Assembly (NCBI RefSeq): GCF_008364625.2 | Contig: NZ_CP126604.1 | Coordinates: 3,472,001-3,536,000, forward strand | Direction of reading: 5' to 3' | Source: Enterobacter dykesii | Lineage (GTDB): Bacteria; Pseudomonadota; Gammaproteobacteria; Enterobacterales; Enterobacteriaceae | DNA: 64,000 bases | Shown here: piece after piece, positions 50,248-59,093 of the stretch | Numbering within the stretch: position 1 is the stretch's first letter | How the letters are laid out: each line of letters opens with the position of its first letter | Translations under genes and position numbers: made by a program | Notes under the pieces: model-generated | What the model saw: the letters and a program-made list of their open reading frames with translations, nothing else | What the model was told of the DNA's origin: nothing | The model's database searches: none

Positions 50248-51797
50248 AGGTTTTCCTTCGCAACGGCACCAGTCGCAGCACTCGCCGCTTCGCGGCTATC
50301 AAGCACATGCTTCACCACAAACATGCCGCCCATCATCAGATACGCGGTGACGAACATCAGCGAACTGCCCTCGGCAAATCCCACCACCGGAGCGTGGATC
50401 ACGCCAAACAGCGCCAGCAGTGCACCACCCGCAGCGGCGACAGCCCCGCGCAGCGGCTTGTTGATGATGGCGAAGATGGCGATACAGCCCCACAGCATGC
50501 TGGCGAGCGGCGCGCCGCTGCCGAGATGCACCAGGCCTTCGTAGTAAATTCCTTTGCTGTGCAGCACGTAGGTGCCGATCTTCGCCGCGCTGGTGCCCGC
50601 CGCCCCCATCACGCTGTTCATCATCGTCAGCGCCCAGTTGGCGATCCACGGGAACAGGCAGATGAAGATCACCGGTACCTCCACTTTGGGCGTTTCCCTT
50701 ACCACCTGGTTGGCGGTGACCACGCCGATAAACACCAGAATCGGCACGATGGCGGTCATTGGAATGATGGCGAGCATAAACGCCCCCAGTCCGAACAGCG
50801 GCACGATGAACATGGTCACGCCGGAGGCCAGCGTGTAGCCGATGCTCGCCCCCATCGCTTTCCAGCCAGGGTGGCCGACGTAGACCGTCACCGGGAAGGG
50901 GTTCCCCATCAGGCAGCCGAGCATCGACGCCAGGCCGTTCGCCAGCATGACTTTACGCGTCGGGTATTCATCCCCCGCCGCGTGGGCGCTTTCGATGTTC
51001 TCCAGGTCAAAGATGTAGTTCGCCAGCCCCAGCGGCACGGCAGAGGCAAGATACGGCAGCGCGTGCGGCAGGCCCTGCATGAAGCTGTCCACGTGCACTT
51101 CCGGCGGGTTAAAGCCGAAGGATGACATGGACGCTTTAATCGCTTCCGGGCTTTGCAGACCGGAGATCCACGCCAGTGCCGTACCGGCAATCAGCAGCAG
51201 CAGGCCGGTCGGGATACGGGCGAAAATCGGCTTTTTACCGAACCAGTTGATGAAGATCAGCAGCAATACGATGAAGGACACGGTCGGCGCTTCGAACGCC
51301 TGAAGCATCGGGTTCATCGCCAGCAGCAGCAGGCCCAAACCGGAGAGGCACGACAGCAGCACGGTACGCGGGATCATCTTGCGGATGGTTTCACCGAGGA
51401 ACGAACCGCCCGCGAGGATCATCGCCTCCACGAAGCACCACACCAGGCCAATCTGGATCGCGAAGTCCGCATCGCCGGTCTGCTGATAAACCGGCATCAG
51501 GACCAGGAAGGTCACGGTAAAAATCGACGGCGCGCTCGGGCCGGACGGCAGCGCGGTCACGTCCGTACGCCCGGTGGCGCGCGCCATCTGCATTCCGAAC
51601 CAGGCGTAGCAAATACTCGCGACCAGCACCGCCAGCCCGAAGGCTGGCGCGATGCGTCCATAAACAATCTCCTTCGGGATGCCGACGACAAAAATGAGCA
51701 GCCCCATCATGGTCAGCAAATTGGTCAGGTTGTTGGTCATCAACCCGAAATATGCCGCCCAGTCACCTCTTTTCCACTCCAGCTTCATGTTTTTCAT
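50244..51797 (-). CDS. NCS2-type (xanthine/uracil-like) permease
   Basis: The 517-aa protein has about 12 hydrophobic segments (LLTMMGLLIFVVGIP, FGLAVLVASICYAWFGM, LLSCLSGLGLLLLAM, and others) and an N-terminal WKRGDWAAYFGLMTNNLTN. Several substrate-pathway motifs recall purine/uracil permeases, although the family is only distantly related to XanQ. It is the uptake gene of the operon; a nucleobase or other cyclic amide is likely. Start ATG 51797 follows AAGGCA. Confidence 0.8.
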   Translation of the reverse strand: MKNMKLEWKRGDWAAYFGLMTNNLTNLLTMMGLLIFVVGIPKEIVYGRIAPAFGLAVLVASICYAWFGMQMARATGRTDVTALPSGPSAPSIFTVTFLVLMPVYQQTGDADFAIQIGLVWCFVEAMILAGGSFLGETIRKMIPRTVLLSCLSGLGLLLLAMNPMLQAFEAPTVSFIVLLLIFINWFGKKPIFARIPTGLLLLIAGTALAWISGLQSPEAIKASMSSFGFNPPEVHVDSFMQGLPHALPYLASAVPLGLANYIFDLENIESAHAAGDEYPTRKVMLANGLASMLGCLMGNPFPVTVYVGHPGWKAMGASIGYTLASGVTMFIVPLFGLGAFMLAIIPMTAIVPILVFIGVVTANQVVRETPKVEVPVIFICLFPWIANWALTMMNSVMGAAGTSAAKIGTYVLHSKGIYYEGLVHLGSGAPLASMLWGCIAIFAIINKPLRGAVAAAGGALLALFGVIHAPVVGFAEGSSLMFVTAYLMMGGMFVVKHVLDSREAASAATGAVAKENL

Positions 51798-51808
51798 GGA
51801 TGCTTGCC

Positions 51809-53224
51809 TTATAAAAAGTAGCGATCGCGGAAGGTCAACAGCGCCTTTTCAAAACAGCTAAACGGCGGGTGAACGATGCCCGCCCCAATCATGCCGATGC
51901 CCGCGTCTTTATGGGCAATGGCGGTGTTAATCACCGGCAGAATGCCGCTGCCGGCGACTTTGGTGATATCGATAGCGGTCGGAATGCCCATAAACGAGAG
52001 CAGCGGAATGGTGACGTTCGGGTTTTCGCCGAGGGTGATTTCGCGCATCTGACGGGAGAAGTCGATGGCTTCCTCCACCGTTCCGCCCACCAGAGCAACG
52101 ATTGCCGGAGCCGTCGCCATCGCAAAGCCGCCGATGCCGTAGGTTTCGGTGATGGCGCTATCGCCTATGTCCAGCCCTGAATCTTCCGGCTTATAGCCCG
52201 CGAACATCGGGCCAATCACCTGCTGCGCCGGGCCGGTGAACCACTGCCCCGGCAGGCCGGAAACGCGCAGGCCGAACTCGTAGCCGTTACGCGCCATGGT
52301 GGTGACGACGGTGCTGTACTCAATGCCGTGAGCGGCGTCCAGCGCGGCTTTACACATCGCCATCCACGTCGGGCCGGAGAAGTAGTCGCTGCTGGCGACA
52401 AATTCGAACACCTCGCGCTGTTGCTCCACCGGATAACCCGCCTGGATCAGCCCCGGCGTCAGCGCCTGAATAAGAAGCGTGGTGCCCGCGTTGTTGCGGT
52501 TATGGCACTCGTCGCCCATATGCAGCGCCTGGGCCAGCATCAGGCGCAGGTCAATTTCGCCGACGATCTTCATCGCCTCGCGCAGCATCGGGCCGAGCAC
52601 GTCGCGCATCCAGTTCAGGCGGTCGATCACGCTCTGGTCGTTGGCGCCCATGCGCAGGATCTTCGCCATCTGCTCGCTGAGGTTGGTGAACGCGCGGTTG
52701 CCGTAGGTTTTGTTCTCCACGATGTGCATAAACATCGACGCGGAGGTAACGCCCGCCATCGAGCCCACGCAGTCGTGCTCGTGGCACGGCGAGAAGGTAA
52801 TGTCTCCGGAGGCAGCGAGCCGTGCCGCGTCGTCCAGATCGTTCGCCAGCCCTTCAAACACCAGCGCCCCGGTGACCGCCCCCTTCATCGCCCCGCACAT
52901 GTTATCCCAGGCGACAGGCGGACCGGCGTGCAGAATGGTGGTGCGGGTCATGCCCGGCACCACGTTAATGGCCTGGTCATAGCCCACCAGCACCGGATGA
53001 GACTGAATAATGCGCTCAAGGGCGATGCGGTTAGCAGCGGCGATTTTCTCCGCCAGCGGTTTTTCCGCCAGCCGATCGAGCGCTTCAACGACCTGCATAT
53101 TGCCCCGTCCCGGCGGCGTCCAGTCGAGCTGGGTCACGGGAACGTGCTGTTTTTTGAGATCGTCACTGAACATCACAATGCCGACGTTAATCACGTTCAG
53201 CGGCTGGTTGAATAAGGTCGTCAT
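51809..53224 (-). CDS. DUF1116 protein (YlbE/AllG-like)
   Basis: The protein is 471 aa from ATG 53224, which overlaps the FdrA stop in TAATG; GGAGAA gives the site. Signatures include VGYDQAINVVPGMTRTTILHAGPP, FSPCHEHDCVGSMAGVTSASM and MGDECHNRNNAGTTLL (all DUF1116 hallmarks). In E. coli the related YlbE/AllG works with FdrA/AllF and YlbF/AllH in carbamoyl transfer from oxalurate to phosphate. The third subunit (DUF2877) is not present in this operon. Confidence 0.9.
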   Translation of the reverse strand: MTTLFNQPLNVINVGIVMFSDDLKKQHVPVTQLDWTPPGRGNMQVVEALDRLAEKPLAEKIAAANRIALERIIQSHPVLVGYDQAINVVPGMTRTTILHAGPPVAWDNMCGAMKGAVTGALVFEGLANDLDDAARLAASGDITFSPCHEHDCVGSMAGVTSASMFMHIVENKTYGNRAFTNLSEQMAKILRMGANDQSVIDRLNWMRDVLGPMLREAMKIVGEIDLRLMLAQALHMGDECHNRNNAGTTLLIQALTPGLIQAGYPVEQQREVFEFVASSDYFSGPTWMAMCKAALDAAHGIEYSTVVTTMARNGYEFGLRVSGLPGQWFTGPAQQVIGPMFAGYKPEDSGLDIGDSAITETYGIGGFAMATAPAIVALVGGTVEEAIDFSRQMREITLGENPNVTIPLLSFMGIPTAIDITKVAGSGILPVINTAIAHKDAGIGMIGAGIVHPPFSCFEKALLTFRDRYFL

Positions 53225-54765
53225 TATGCTTTCTCCCCTTTGCAGACAAATTCGCGTGCCAGTAATCCGGTGTTGGTGCTGCTGCTGGCCCAGATAACGC
53301 CTGCGTCGGTCAGCAGCTGGCACTGCTGCGCCAGCGACTGCGGATCCTGGTCGGTGCCGAGCACGTAGCCGAGGATCTCCAGCGGACGGTTATCGGCCTT
53401 CGCGATGGCCTGCGCCTCTTTGATAGCGTCGATCATCACCCCGACCGGATCCTCGTGCGCGCCAAAGCCCAGCACGAAGTCCATCACAATTACCCCGACT
53501 TCCGGGTCGCGGGCTTCCTGCAGCAGGCGGCTGATGCGGTTGGTCGGGTCGATCATCGGGTGCGGCTTGCCGTTGGTGAAGTCGTCGTCGCCAAAATCGA
53601 GGAAGGTGTGGGCTTTACTGACGCTGATGTCGCTCAGGCGCTTAGCCGGATCCGGCTGGATGTTGCTGTAGACGTCGTCGAATTTCGCAAGCGACGCGAA
53701 CATCGCCTCGTCGCACAGGGTACCGCCGCAGAACAGGCCGCGAATGTACTTCTGCTGCGGGGTCAGGCGAGCGCGCACCTCTTCAATCAACGGCCAGTTG
53801 AGAGGATGCAGATCGAGGGACTCTTTTTTGATGCCGGTGAGCAGGACCGCCTTCAGGGCCGCCTCTTTCGTGCCGCGCGCAAACTGCAGGCCGTCTTCAT
53901 CGGCGGGCGGTTCGCTGCGGCCGAGGAAGCAGACAACCACCGGCTTGCGGCAGGCGCGCGCGCGCGCCAGCACTTTCTCCGCCACCGCAGGGGCCGGCGG
54001 CTTGGAGATCAGCGCAATCACCTGGGTCGCGTCGTCCGCTTCCAGCATGTCGATGGCGTCGAGCATCATCAGGCCGCCGATTTTCTCGCTAAGATCGCGA
54101 CCGCCGGTGCCGATCAGCTGCGACACGCCGCCACCGAATTCGTGAATGCGCACGCTCAGCTCCTGGCTGCCGGTGCCGGAGGCGCCGACGATGCCAATCG
54201 CTCCGCGGCGCACCGCGTTGGCAAAGCACAATCCCGCGCCGTTGATAATGGCGGTGCCGCAGTCCGGCCCCATCATCAGTAGCCCTTTCTGGTGCGCCAG
54301 CTGCTTCAGCGCCAGCTCGTCATCGAGCGAAACGTTGTCAGAGAAGAGCATCACGTTAAGGCCGTTTTCCAGCGCCTGGCGCGCTTCGCGGGCAGCGAAG
54401 GTGCCGTTGACGGAAATCACCGCGAGGTTGCTCTCCGGGCGATGAGTTTTGGCGCTGGCAATCGTGGCGTATCGCGCTTCATGGGTGCCGCCGCTCTCTT
54501 TACGCGTGAACAGCGCTTCGATGGCCGCCAGCGTTTCATCATTCGCCGCGTCGCCTTTAATCACGATCATCAGGTCGCCGTTTTTGGCTTCCGCTAATTC
54601 CGGCGTTAATAGCCCGAGGTTTTTTAATACGCCTTTGTTCATTTCCGTCGCCATCGCGACAAACGCCTGCTCGACGCCCGGTAATTTATTGGCTTTGGTG
54701 GAAACGGACATTAATGAGACGGAGTCAAAATATGTGTTCTTTTTTATGACGATTTTTGTGGGCAT
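53224..54765 (-). CDS. fdrA: FdrA-like protein (AllF-type, CoA-ligase fold)
   Basis: The protein is 513 aa from ATG 54765 (AGGAGA seven bases upstream; the longer frame has no site). It shows the succinyl-CoA-synthetase-like repeat: GPDCGTAIINGAGL, GIVGASGTGSQELSVRIHEFGGG, FLGRSEPPADEDG, GTLCDEAM. FdrA/AllF is the partner of the DUF1116 protein, with which it overlaps by 1 bp. Together they should transfer a carbamoyl group to phosphate. It is the second gene of the operon. Confidence 0.9.
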   Translation of the reverse strand: MPTKIVIKKNTYFDSVSLMSVSTKANKLPGVEQAFVAMATEMNKGVLKNLGLLTPELAEAKNGDLMIVIKGDAANDETLAAIEALFTRKESGGTHEARYATIASAKTHRPESNLAVISVNGTFAAREARQALENGLNVMLFSDNVSLDDELALKQLAHQKGLLMMGPDCGTAIINGAGLCFANAVRRGAIGIVGASGTGSQELSVRIHEFGGGVSQLIGTGGRDLSEKIGGLMMLDAIDMLEADDATQVIALISKPPAPAVAEKVLARARACRKPVVVCFLGRSEPPADEDGLQFARGTKEAALKAVLLTGIKKESLDLHPLNWPLIEEVRARLTPQQKYIRGLFCGGTLCDEAMFASLAKFDDVYSNIQPDPAKRLSDISVSKAHTFLDFGDDDFTNGKPHPMIDPTNRISRLLQEARDPEVGVIVMDFVLGFGAHEDPVGVMIDAIKEAQAIAKADNRPLEILGYVLGTDQDPQSLAQQCQLLTDAGVIWASSSTNTGLLAREFVCKGEKA

Positions 54766-54873
54766 TATTTTCTCCTGAATGCGGATAAAAGGGGGGCCGC
54801 CGTCGTGCAAAATGCACGTCGGTAAAAATGCTTTTTAAATTAACGGCCAGCCGGTCGCGGCTGACCGAATGCG

Positions 54874-55479
54874 TTATGCGCCCGCCGCCAGCAGCAGGTC
54901 AGCTATTGCATCGAAGCCTTTTTCCCGCGCCAGCTCGAGCGGGGTTTTGCCGTATTTATCGGTCATGTGCGGGTTCGCGCCGTGATCCAACAGCAGCTTC
55001 ACGATCTCCTGCTGCTTAGCGCCGCCGTCGTTGAGCACGATCGCTTCCAGCAGCGGCGTCCAGCCGACAAAATTGGTGTGGTTAACGTTGATATCGGTTT
55101 TTTCCAGCAGCTCGCGGACGATCTCCACGTGCCCTTTTTCACTGGCTGGCGTAATGCCCACGCCGCCAAAGCGCGTCAGGCGGTCGAGATCGGGATTTGC
55201 CGGAAGGACAAGGCGCAGCAGGGTGATATCGTTGGTCAGGCAGCTAATCAGGAAGGGGTTAAAGCAGGTCTGATCCTGTTTATCAATATCCGCCCCGGCG
55301 GCAATTAATAACGCCACGCAGTCATAATGCTTTTTCAGGCTGGCAATAATAACGGCGGTTCTTTTCTGGCGGTTGGTGGCGTTAATATCCACACCTTTCT
55401 CCAGACAGGCTTTTAGCGCATCGCTATTGCCCTCTTCTGCCGCCAGCAGAAATTCAGTAACGAGTTCGTTCGCAGACAT
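54874..55479 (-). CDS. ankyrin-repeat protein, first gene of the catabolic operon
   Basis: The 201-aa protein is built of five to six ankyrin units (EFLLAAEEGNSDALKACLEKGVDIN, RTAVIIASLKKHYDCVALLIAAGADID, GITPASEKGHVEIVRELLEKTDINVN, GWTPLLEAIVLNDGG, YGKTPLELAREKGFDAIADLL). No signal peptide. It precedes fdrA by 108 bp. Ankyrin genes next to fdrA operons occur in several enterobacteria; it may scaffold or regulate the enzyme complex. Confidence 0.85.
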   Translation of the reverse strand: MSANELVTEFLLAAEEGNSDALKACLEKGVDINATNRQKRTAVIIASLKKHYDCVALLIAAGADIDKQDQTCFNPFLISCLTNDITLLRLVLPANPDLDRLTRFGGVGITPASEKGHVEIVRELLEKTDINVNHTNFVGWTPLLEAIVLNDGGAKQQEIVKLLLDHGANPHMTDKYGKTPLELAREKGFDAIADLLLAAGA

Positions 55480-55799
55480 ATTCAGACTCCCGATGTTTTT
55501 ATTTCTGTTGACCTGAGAATAGCAACAGCCTGGTGATAAAAGAATCCGCTTAAAAATGATTCATCGACAGTCAATTCATTGTTGAGGTAAATTCAATAAA
55601 CCGGTCAAAACGTGCGTCTGTGCAACCTTTTTCTTATGTTTCTCCGCTTTTTAGCGCTTCTGCCTGCATTATGCTTATGCCTGACGAAGCCTTACTGCAT
55701 GCGGCTTTCGACAAAGAGTCAGAACTGTGATCGGCTTCAAATGCGTTGTAACGACGCTGTTAAAATATGTTCAAAACTGATGGCTGAAGGGAGTGAGAT
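55480..55799. promoter_or_regulatory. 320-bp divergent control region of the fdrA-type operon
   Basis: The gap separates the ankyrin gene and the divergent LysR gene and must hold both promoters and the LysR sites. A 63-codon plus-strand frame at 55612-55803 overlaps the LysR start and is rich in Leu and Cys without motifs, so it is not called. Confidence 0.5.
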
Positions 55800-56729
55800 A
55801 TGAATTCCATCTTTACCGAGGAGAACCTGCTGGCCTTTACTACCGCCGCACGCTTCGGCAGCTTCAGCAAAGCCGCAGCCGAACTGGGGGTAACAACCTC
55901 CGCCATCAGCTACACCATTAAGCGCATGGAGACCGGACTGGACGTGGTGCTGTTCGTCCGCAGCACGCGCAGCATCGAGCTGACCGAGTCCGGCTTTTAC
56001 TTTTACCGTAAGGCCACCGACCTGCTTAACGACTTTCACGCCATCAAGCGCGGGATTGACACCATTTCTCAGGGCATTGAGGCGCGGGTGCGCATCTGTA
56101 TCAACCAGCTTTTGTATACCCCACGCCACACGGCGCGGCTGCTGCAGGTGCTGAAAAAGCAGTTTCCCACCTGTCAGATCACCGTGACCACCGAGGTCTA
56201 CAACGGCGTCTGGGACTCCATCATCAACAACCAGGCCAACATCGCGATTGGCGCGCCGGACACGCTGCTGGACGGCGGCGGGATTGATTACACCGAGATC
56301 GGCGCCATTCGCTGGGTGTTTGCCATCGCGCCGGAACACCCGCTGGCGTTCACCCCGGAGCCAATAGCGGAAAGCCAGCTGCGCCTGTATCCCAACATCA
56401 TGGTGGAAGATACCGCGCACACCATTAACAAAAAGGTTGGCTGGCTGCTGCACGGACAGGAGGCGATTCTGGTGCCGGACTTTAACACCAAATGTCAGTG
56501 TCAGATCCTGGGCGAAGGGATTGGCTTTTTGCCGGAATACATGGCCCGCGAGGCGGTAGAAGCGGGGCTGCTGGTCACCCGACGGATTAATAACCCGCGT
56601 CAGGATTCGCGCATGCTGCTCGCCACGCAGCATGCCGCAACCGGCCAGGTCACGCGGTGGATCAAGCAGCAGTTTGGTCCTGCGGGGGTGCTGACCGATA
56701 TCTATAGCGATTTACTGTGGCGCGCCTAG
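55800..56729 (+). CDS. LysR-family activator of the adjacent catabolic operon
   Basis: The 309-aa protein has an N-terminal LysR domain (FTEENLLAFTTAARFGSFSKAAAELGVTTSAISYTIKRMETGL, quoted for key FGSFSKAAAELGVT and ISYTIK). The layout is that of AllS-type activators of allantoin genes (VLFVRSTRSIELTESGFYFY, INNQANIAIGAPDTLLDGG). It is divergent from the ankyrin-fdrA operon and is its likely regulator. The stop overlaps the end of yqaE by 4 bp. Confidence 0.88.
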   Translation: MNSIFTEENLLAFTTAARFGSFSKAAAELGVTTSAISYTIKRMETGLDVVLFVRSTRSIELTESGFYFYRKATDLLNDFHAIKRGIDTISQGIEARVRICINQLLYTPRHTARLLQVLKKQFPTCQITVTTEVYNGVWDSIINNQANIAIGAPDTLLDGGGIDYTEIGAIRWVFAIAPEHPLAFTPEPIAESQLRLYPNIMVEDTAHTINKKVGWLLHGQEAILVPDFNTKCQCQILGEGIGFLPEYMAREAVEAGLLVTRRINNPRQDSRMLLATQHAATGQVTRWIKQQFGPAGVLTDIYSDLLWRA

Positions 56730-56884
56730 CTTTTGCTCTGTACCCAAAACGCGTGAATGAGGCCGGGGAAGTAGCCCAGCAGCGTCAGAAGAATGTTGAT
56801 AATAAACGCCCAGCCAAACCCTTTGCCCAACAGCACGCCCAGCGGCGGTATGAGGATCGTAAAAACAATACGCCAAAATCCCAT
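56726..56884 (-). CDS. yqaE: YqaE, Pmp3-family small membrane protein
   Basis: The 52-aa product MGFWRIVFTILIPPLGVLLG continues to GFGWAFIINILLTLLGYFPG and ends IHAFWVQSKS. It is a two-helix Pmp3/UPF0057 protein identical in plan and length to E. coli YqaE. In E. coli it lies left of ygaV, as here. A minor role in membrane potential or stress has been proposed for the family. Confidence 0.92.
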   Translation of the reverse strand: MGFWRIVFTILIPPLGVLLGKGFGWAFIINILLTLLGYFPGLIHAFWVQSKS

Positions 56885-57023
56885 ATAAACACTCCGTTCA
56901 GTCTAATCCATTGAAAATAATGAAGAGAACGCTGTAAGCATAGCCAGTTTTTTCGTCTGTACCAGTTCCGGGCCTCGCGTTTACCCTCTTTTACGCTTTT
57001 GACGGTGGTTAAATGGACTGGAT

Positions 57024-57061
57024 TAGTTTAGCATTCACTTAATTAAGTAAATACTAAACTA
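57024..57061. promoter_or_regulatory. 38-bp near-perfect palindrome (YgaV operator)
   Basis: The dyad is centred at 57042/57043; TAGTTTAG and CTAAACTA are its outer arms and TTAATTAA its core, and 17 of 19 paired positions match. It ends 2 bp before the ygaV ATG. ArsR-type YgaV is a known autorepressor (it senses tributyltin, and also sulfide-type species), so this is its operator. There is no room for a normal Shine-Dalgarno sequence between the palindrome and the ATG. Confidence 0.8.
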
Positions 57062-57063
57062 TT

Positions 57064-57363
57064 ATGACAGAACTCGAACAGCTTCAGGACAGCGCCGGGC
57101 AGGCCGCCACACTCTTAAAAGCGATGAGCAACCCCCGTCGGCTGCTGATCCTCTGCACCCTGTGCGGAGCGCCCGGCACCAGCGCGGGGGAGCTTGCTCG
57201 AGCCACGGGGCTAAGCGCGTCCGCCACGTCGCAGCATCTGGCGCGCATGCGTGAGGAAGGTCTGATCGACAGCACCCGCGACGCGCAGCGCATTCTTTAT
57301 TCCATAAAAAACGATGCGGTACATCAGCTTATCAGCACCCTGAAAACCCTTTATTGCCCGTAA
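57064..57363 (+). CDS. ygaV: YgaV, ArsR-family repressor
   Basis: The 99-aa protein is an ArsR-type winged helix: LLKAMSNPRRLLILCTL, then TSAGELARATGLSASATSQHLARMREEGLIDSTRD (recognition helix in the ATSQHLARM part). Autoregulates ygaVP in E. coli, where it senses organotin and sulfide-related signals through its cysteines (LCTLCG, LYCP are present here). It starts right at the edge of its operator. Confidence 0.92.
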   Translation: MTELEQLQDSAGQAATLLKAMSNPRRLLILCTLCGAPGTSAGELARATGLSASATSQHLARMREEGLIDSTRDAQRILYSIKNDAVHQLISTLKTLYCP

Positions 57364-57372
57364 GGAGCCGCC

Positions 57373-57894
57373 ATGTCACTTCCTCTTCTTTCACCTCGCC
57401 AGGCCAATGCCCGGGTCGCTGAAGGCGCAAAACTGATTGATATTCGTGATGCCGATGAGTACGCCCGCGAGCATATTCCTGCCGCGCGGTCCGTGCCGCT
57501 GGATACCTTACCCGGCGCACTTAACGCGCAGGCGGGCGATACGGTGATTTTTCACTGTCAGTCCGGCGCCCGGACGTCGGGGAATGCCGAACGCCTGGCT
57601 CAGGCCGCCGCACCCGCAGAGGCATTTGTGGTCGAGGGGGGGATTCAGGGTTGGAAGCAGGCCGGACTGCCGACCGTCGAAGACAAGTCCCAGCCGCTGC
57701 CGCTGATGCGTCAGGTGCAAATTGCCGCCGGGCTGTTGATACTCTGCGGCGTGGTGCTGGGCTATAGCGTCTCCAGCGGCTTTTTCCTGCTCAGCGGTTT
57801 TGTCGGAGCCGGGCTGCTGTTCGCCGGTGTGACGGGCTTTTGCGGCATGGCGCGACTGCTCAAGGTGATGCCCTGGAACCGGCGTACCTCATAA
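57373..57894 (+). CDS. ygaP: YgaP, membrane rhodanese
   Basis: The 173-aa protein has a rhodanese domain to about residue 105 ([23 protein letters not shown], active-site loop [11 protein letters not shown] with the catalytic Cys) and two transmembrane helices ([35 protein letters not shown]). It forms the YgaVP pair and handles sulfane sulfur or persulfide. AAGGAG precedes the ATG; 9 bp after ygaV. Confidence 0.93.
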   Translation: MSLPLLSPRQANARVAEGAKLIDIRDADEYAREHIPAARSVPLDTLPGALNAQAGDTVIFHCQSGARTSGNAERLAQAAAPAEAFVVEGGIQGWKQAGLPTVEDKSQPLPLMRQVQIAAGLLILCGVVLGYSVSSGFFLLSGFVGAGLLFAGVTGFCGMARLLKVMPWNRRTS

Positions 57895-57973
57895 GCAGTA
57901 ATCGGTGAAATACGCTGTACCCGGCGTCATGCGTGGGCTAAGGTGAAGATCGCTAAAACGATGAGGAGGTAAT

Positions 57974-58153
57974 ATGGTTTCTGTCGGTGATTATGTGCAA
58001 CCGCGTAAAGGCGGCCCGAAACTGAAAGTGCTCGAAGTGAACGGTGACAGCATTGTGGCGGTCCAGGCCAGCAATGAGCAAGGCGAGAAATATACGCTGA
58101 AAGCCGCCGATGTGGCGCCTTATACCGAAGAAGGCGATTTCGGCGTCTGCTGA
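57974..58153 (+). CDS. small DUF2158 (YodC)-like protein, 59 aa
   Basis: The start is the ATG at 57974 behind AGGAGGT. The product has the DUF2158 pattern: VSVGDYVQPRKGGPKLKVLEV, SIVAVQASNEQGEKYTLKAADV, EEGDFGVC. It is a small beta-barrel-like protein of unknown role. A minus-strand frame over the same DNA is not a gene. Confidence 0.8.
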   Translation: MVSVGDYVQPRKGGPKLKVLEVNGDSIVAVQASNEQGEKYTLKAADVAPYTEEGDFGVC

Positions 58154-58160
58154 ACAATAA

Positions 58161-58184
58161 GCCGGGCGGCGTGTTCCGCCCGGC
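58161..58184. terminator. bidirectional hairpin between the DUF2158 gene and stpA
   Basis: GCCGGGCGG pairs with CCGCCCGGC around CGTGTT, 7 bp after each of the two converging stop codons. It is a strong GC stem without a long U tract. Confidence 0.75.
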
Positions 58185-58191
58185 TCATCCG

Positions 58192-58596
58192 TTAGATCAG
58201 AAAATCATCCAGTGATTTACCGTCTGCCAGCGCGCTGGCGATAGGCTTCGGCGTGCGGCCCTGGCCGGTCCACGTTTTCTCTTCGCCGTTCTGGTCAATA
58301 AAGCGATATTTTGCCTCACGCGGCTTACGCTTTTTCGCTGGCTTACCCGCCTGCGCCAGTTCAGAACCCAGCAGGTCAGTCGGGGAAATACCATCGGCTT
58401 TCATCCGCTCCAGCAGAGCATTAATTTTTTCCTGCTGCTCAGCACGCTGCTGCTCTAATTCCGTCAGCTCGCTGCGTTTCTCTTCAGTAACGACCCTGAC
58501 CTTTTCCAGCATTTCCTCAAGAACGTCCAGGGATAATTCACGCGCCATGGCGCGCAGGGTTCGGATATTATTAAGATTCTGTAACGTCAAAGACAT
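58192..58596 (-). CDS. stpA: StpA, H-NS paralogue
   Basis: The protein is 134 aa from ATG 58596 (MSLTLQNLNNIRTLRAMA); the open frame extends further but the family starts here. N-terminal coiled-coil oligomerisation domain (LDVLEEMLEKVRVVTEEKRSELTELEQQRAEQ), then linker and the C-terminal DNA-binding loop WTGQGRTPKPI. It is a nucleoid-associated silencer and RNA chaperone. The AT-rich islands and adhesin promoter in this window are the kind of DNA it binds. Confidence 0.95.
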   Translation of the reverse strand: MSLTLQNLNNIRTLRAMARELSLDVLEEMLEKVRVVTEEKRSELTELEQQRAEQQEKINALLERMKADGISPTDLLGSELAQAGKPAKKRKPREAKYRFIDQNGEEKTWTGQGRTPKPIASALADGKSLDDFLI

Positions 58597-59093
58597 ATTA
58601 TTTGGAAACCTTTTCTTTGGGGGATAAATAGATAAATCGCCGACAGAATAATTCATTTGAGTTGAAATATCTACCCAAGGGTCCGTACGGGCGTCGGTGT
58701 AAATATATTTAGAGCTCATTGTTAATAATAGCGCAAGGTGCTGGCAGGACACCGGTGAATCCAATCATCCCTATTAATATAAATGGCTAAGCTTAATCCA
58801 AATCACAGCATACTCACCCGCCATCAGGTGTAAATGCCTGCTTCTCGCCACCTATAAAATCAAGTTATTGATTTTAATATAAAAATTATCAAGCGAGACA
58901 GATTATAACGATCGGAACAAAAAACGAACAACTTTAGAGAATTTTGTGGACAAAAGGCGATTAAATAAAAATTAATCACTAGTTGTTAGTTCAAACTCAG
59001 AGATATACGCTATACACGTCAAACAAACCAACCTAAAGCACTAACCGCTGAAGGAAAATCGTTTCTTTTGTGTTCTTCTCAAGGAGTTCAGAC
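58597..59093. other. AT-rich divergent region between stpA and alaE
   Basis: The nearly 500 bp hold no gene and are AT-rich, with a run ATTGATTTTAATATAAAAATTATC at about 58865-58890. They carry the two divergent promoters. No strongly supported small gene is seen. Confidence 0.5.

Noticed and set aside
52328..53215. Plus-strand 295-codon frame opposite the DUF1116 gene
   Set aside because: His/Arg-rich shadow frame antisense to a clear conserved gene.
55612..55803. Plus-strand 63-codon frame before the LysR gene
   Set aside because: Lies in the divergent control region and overlaps the regulator start; no motif or site.
57927..58157. Minus-strand 76-codon frame
   Set aside because: The plus-strand 59-aa DUF2158-like gene with a strong ribosome binding site occupies the same DNA; the minus product has no motif.
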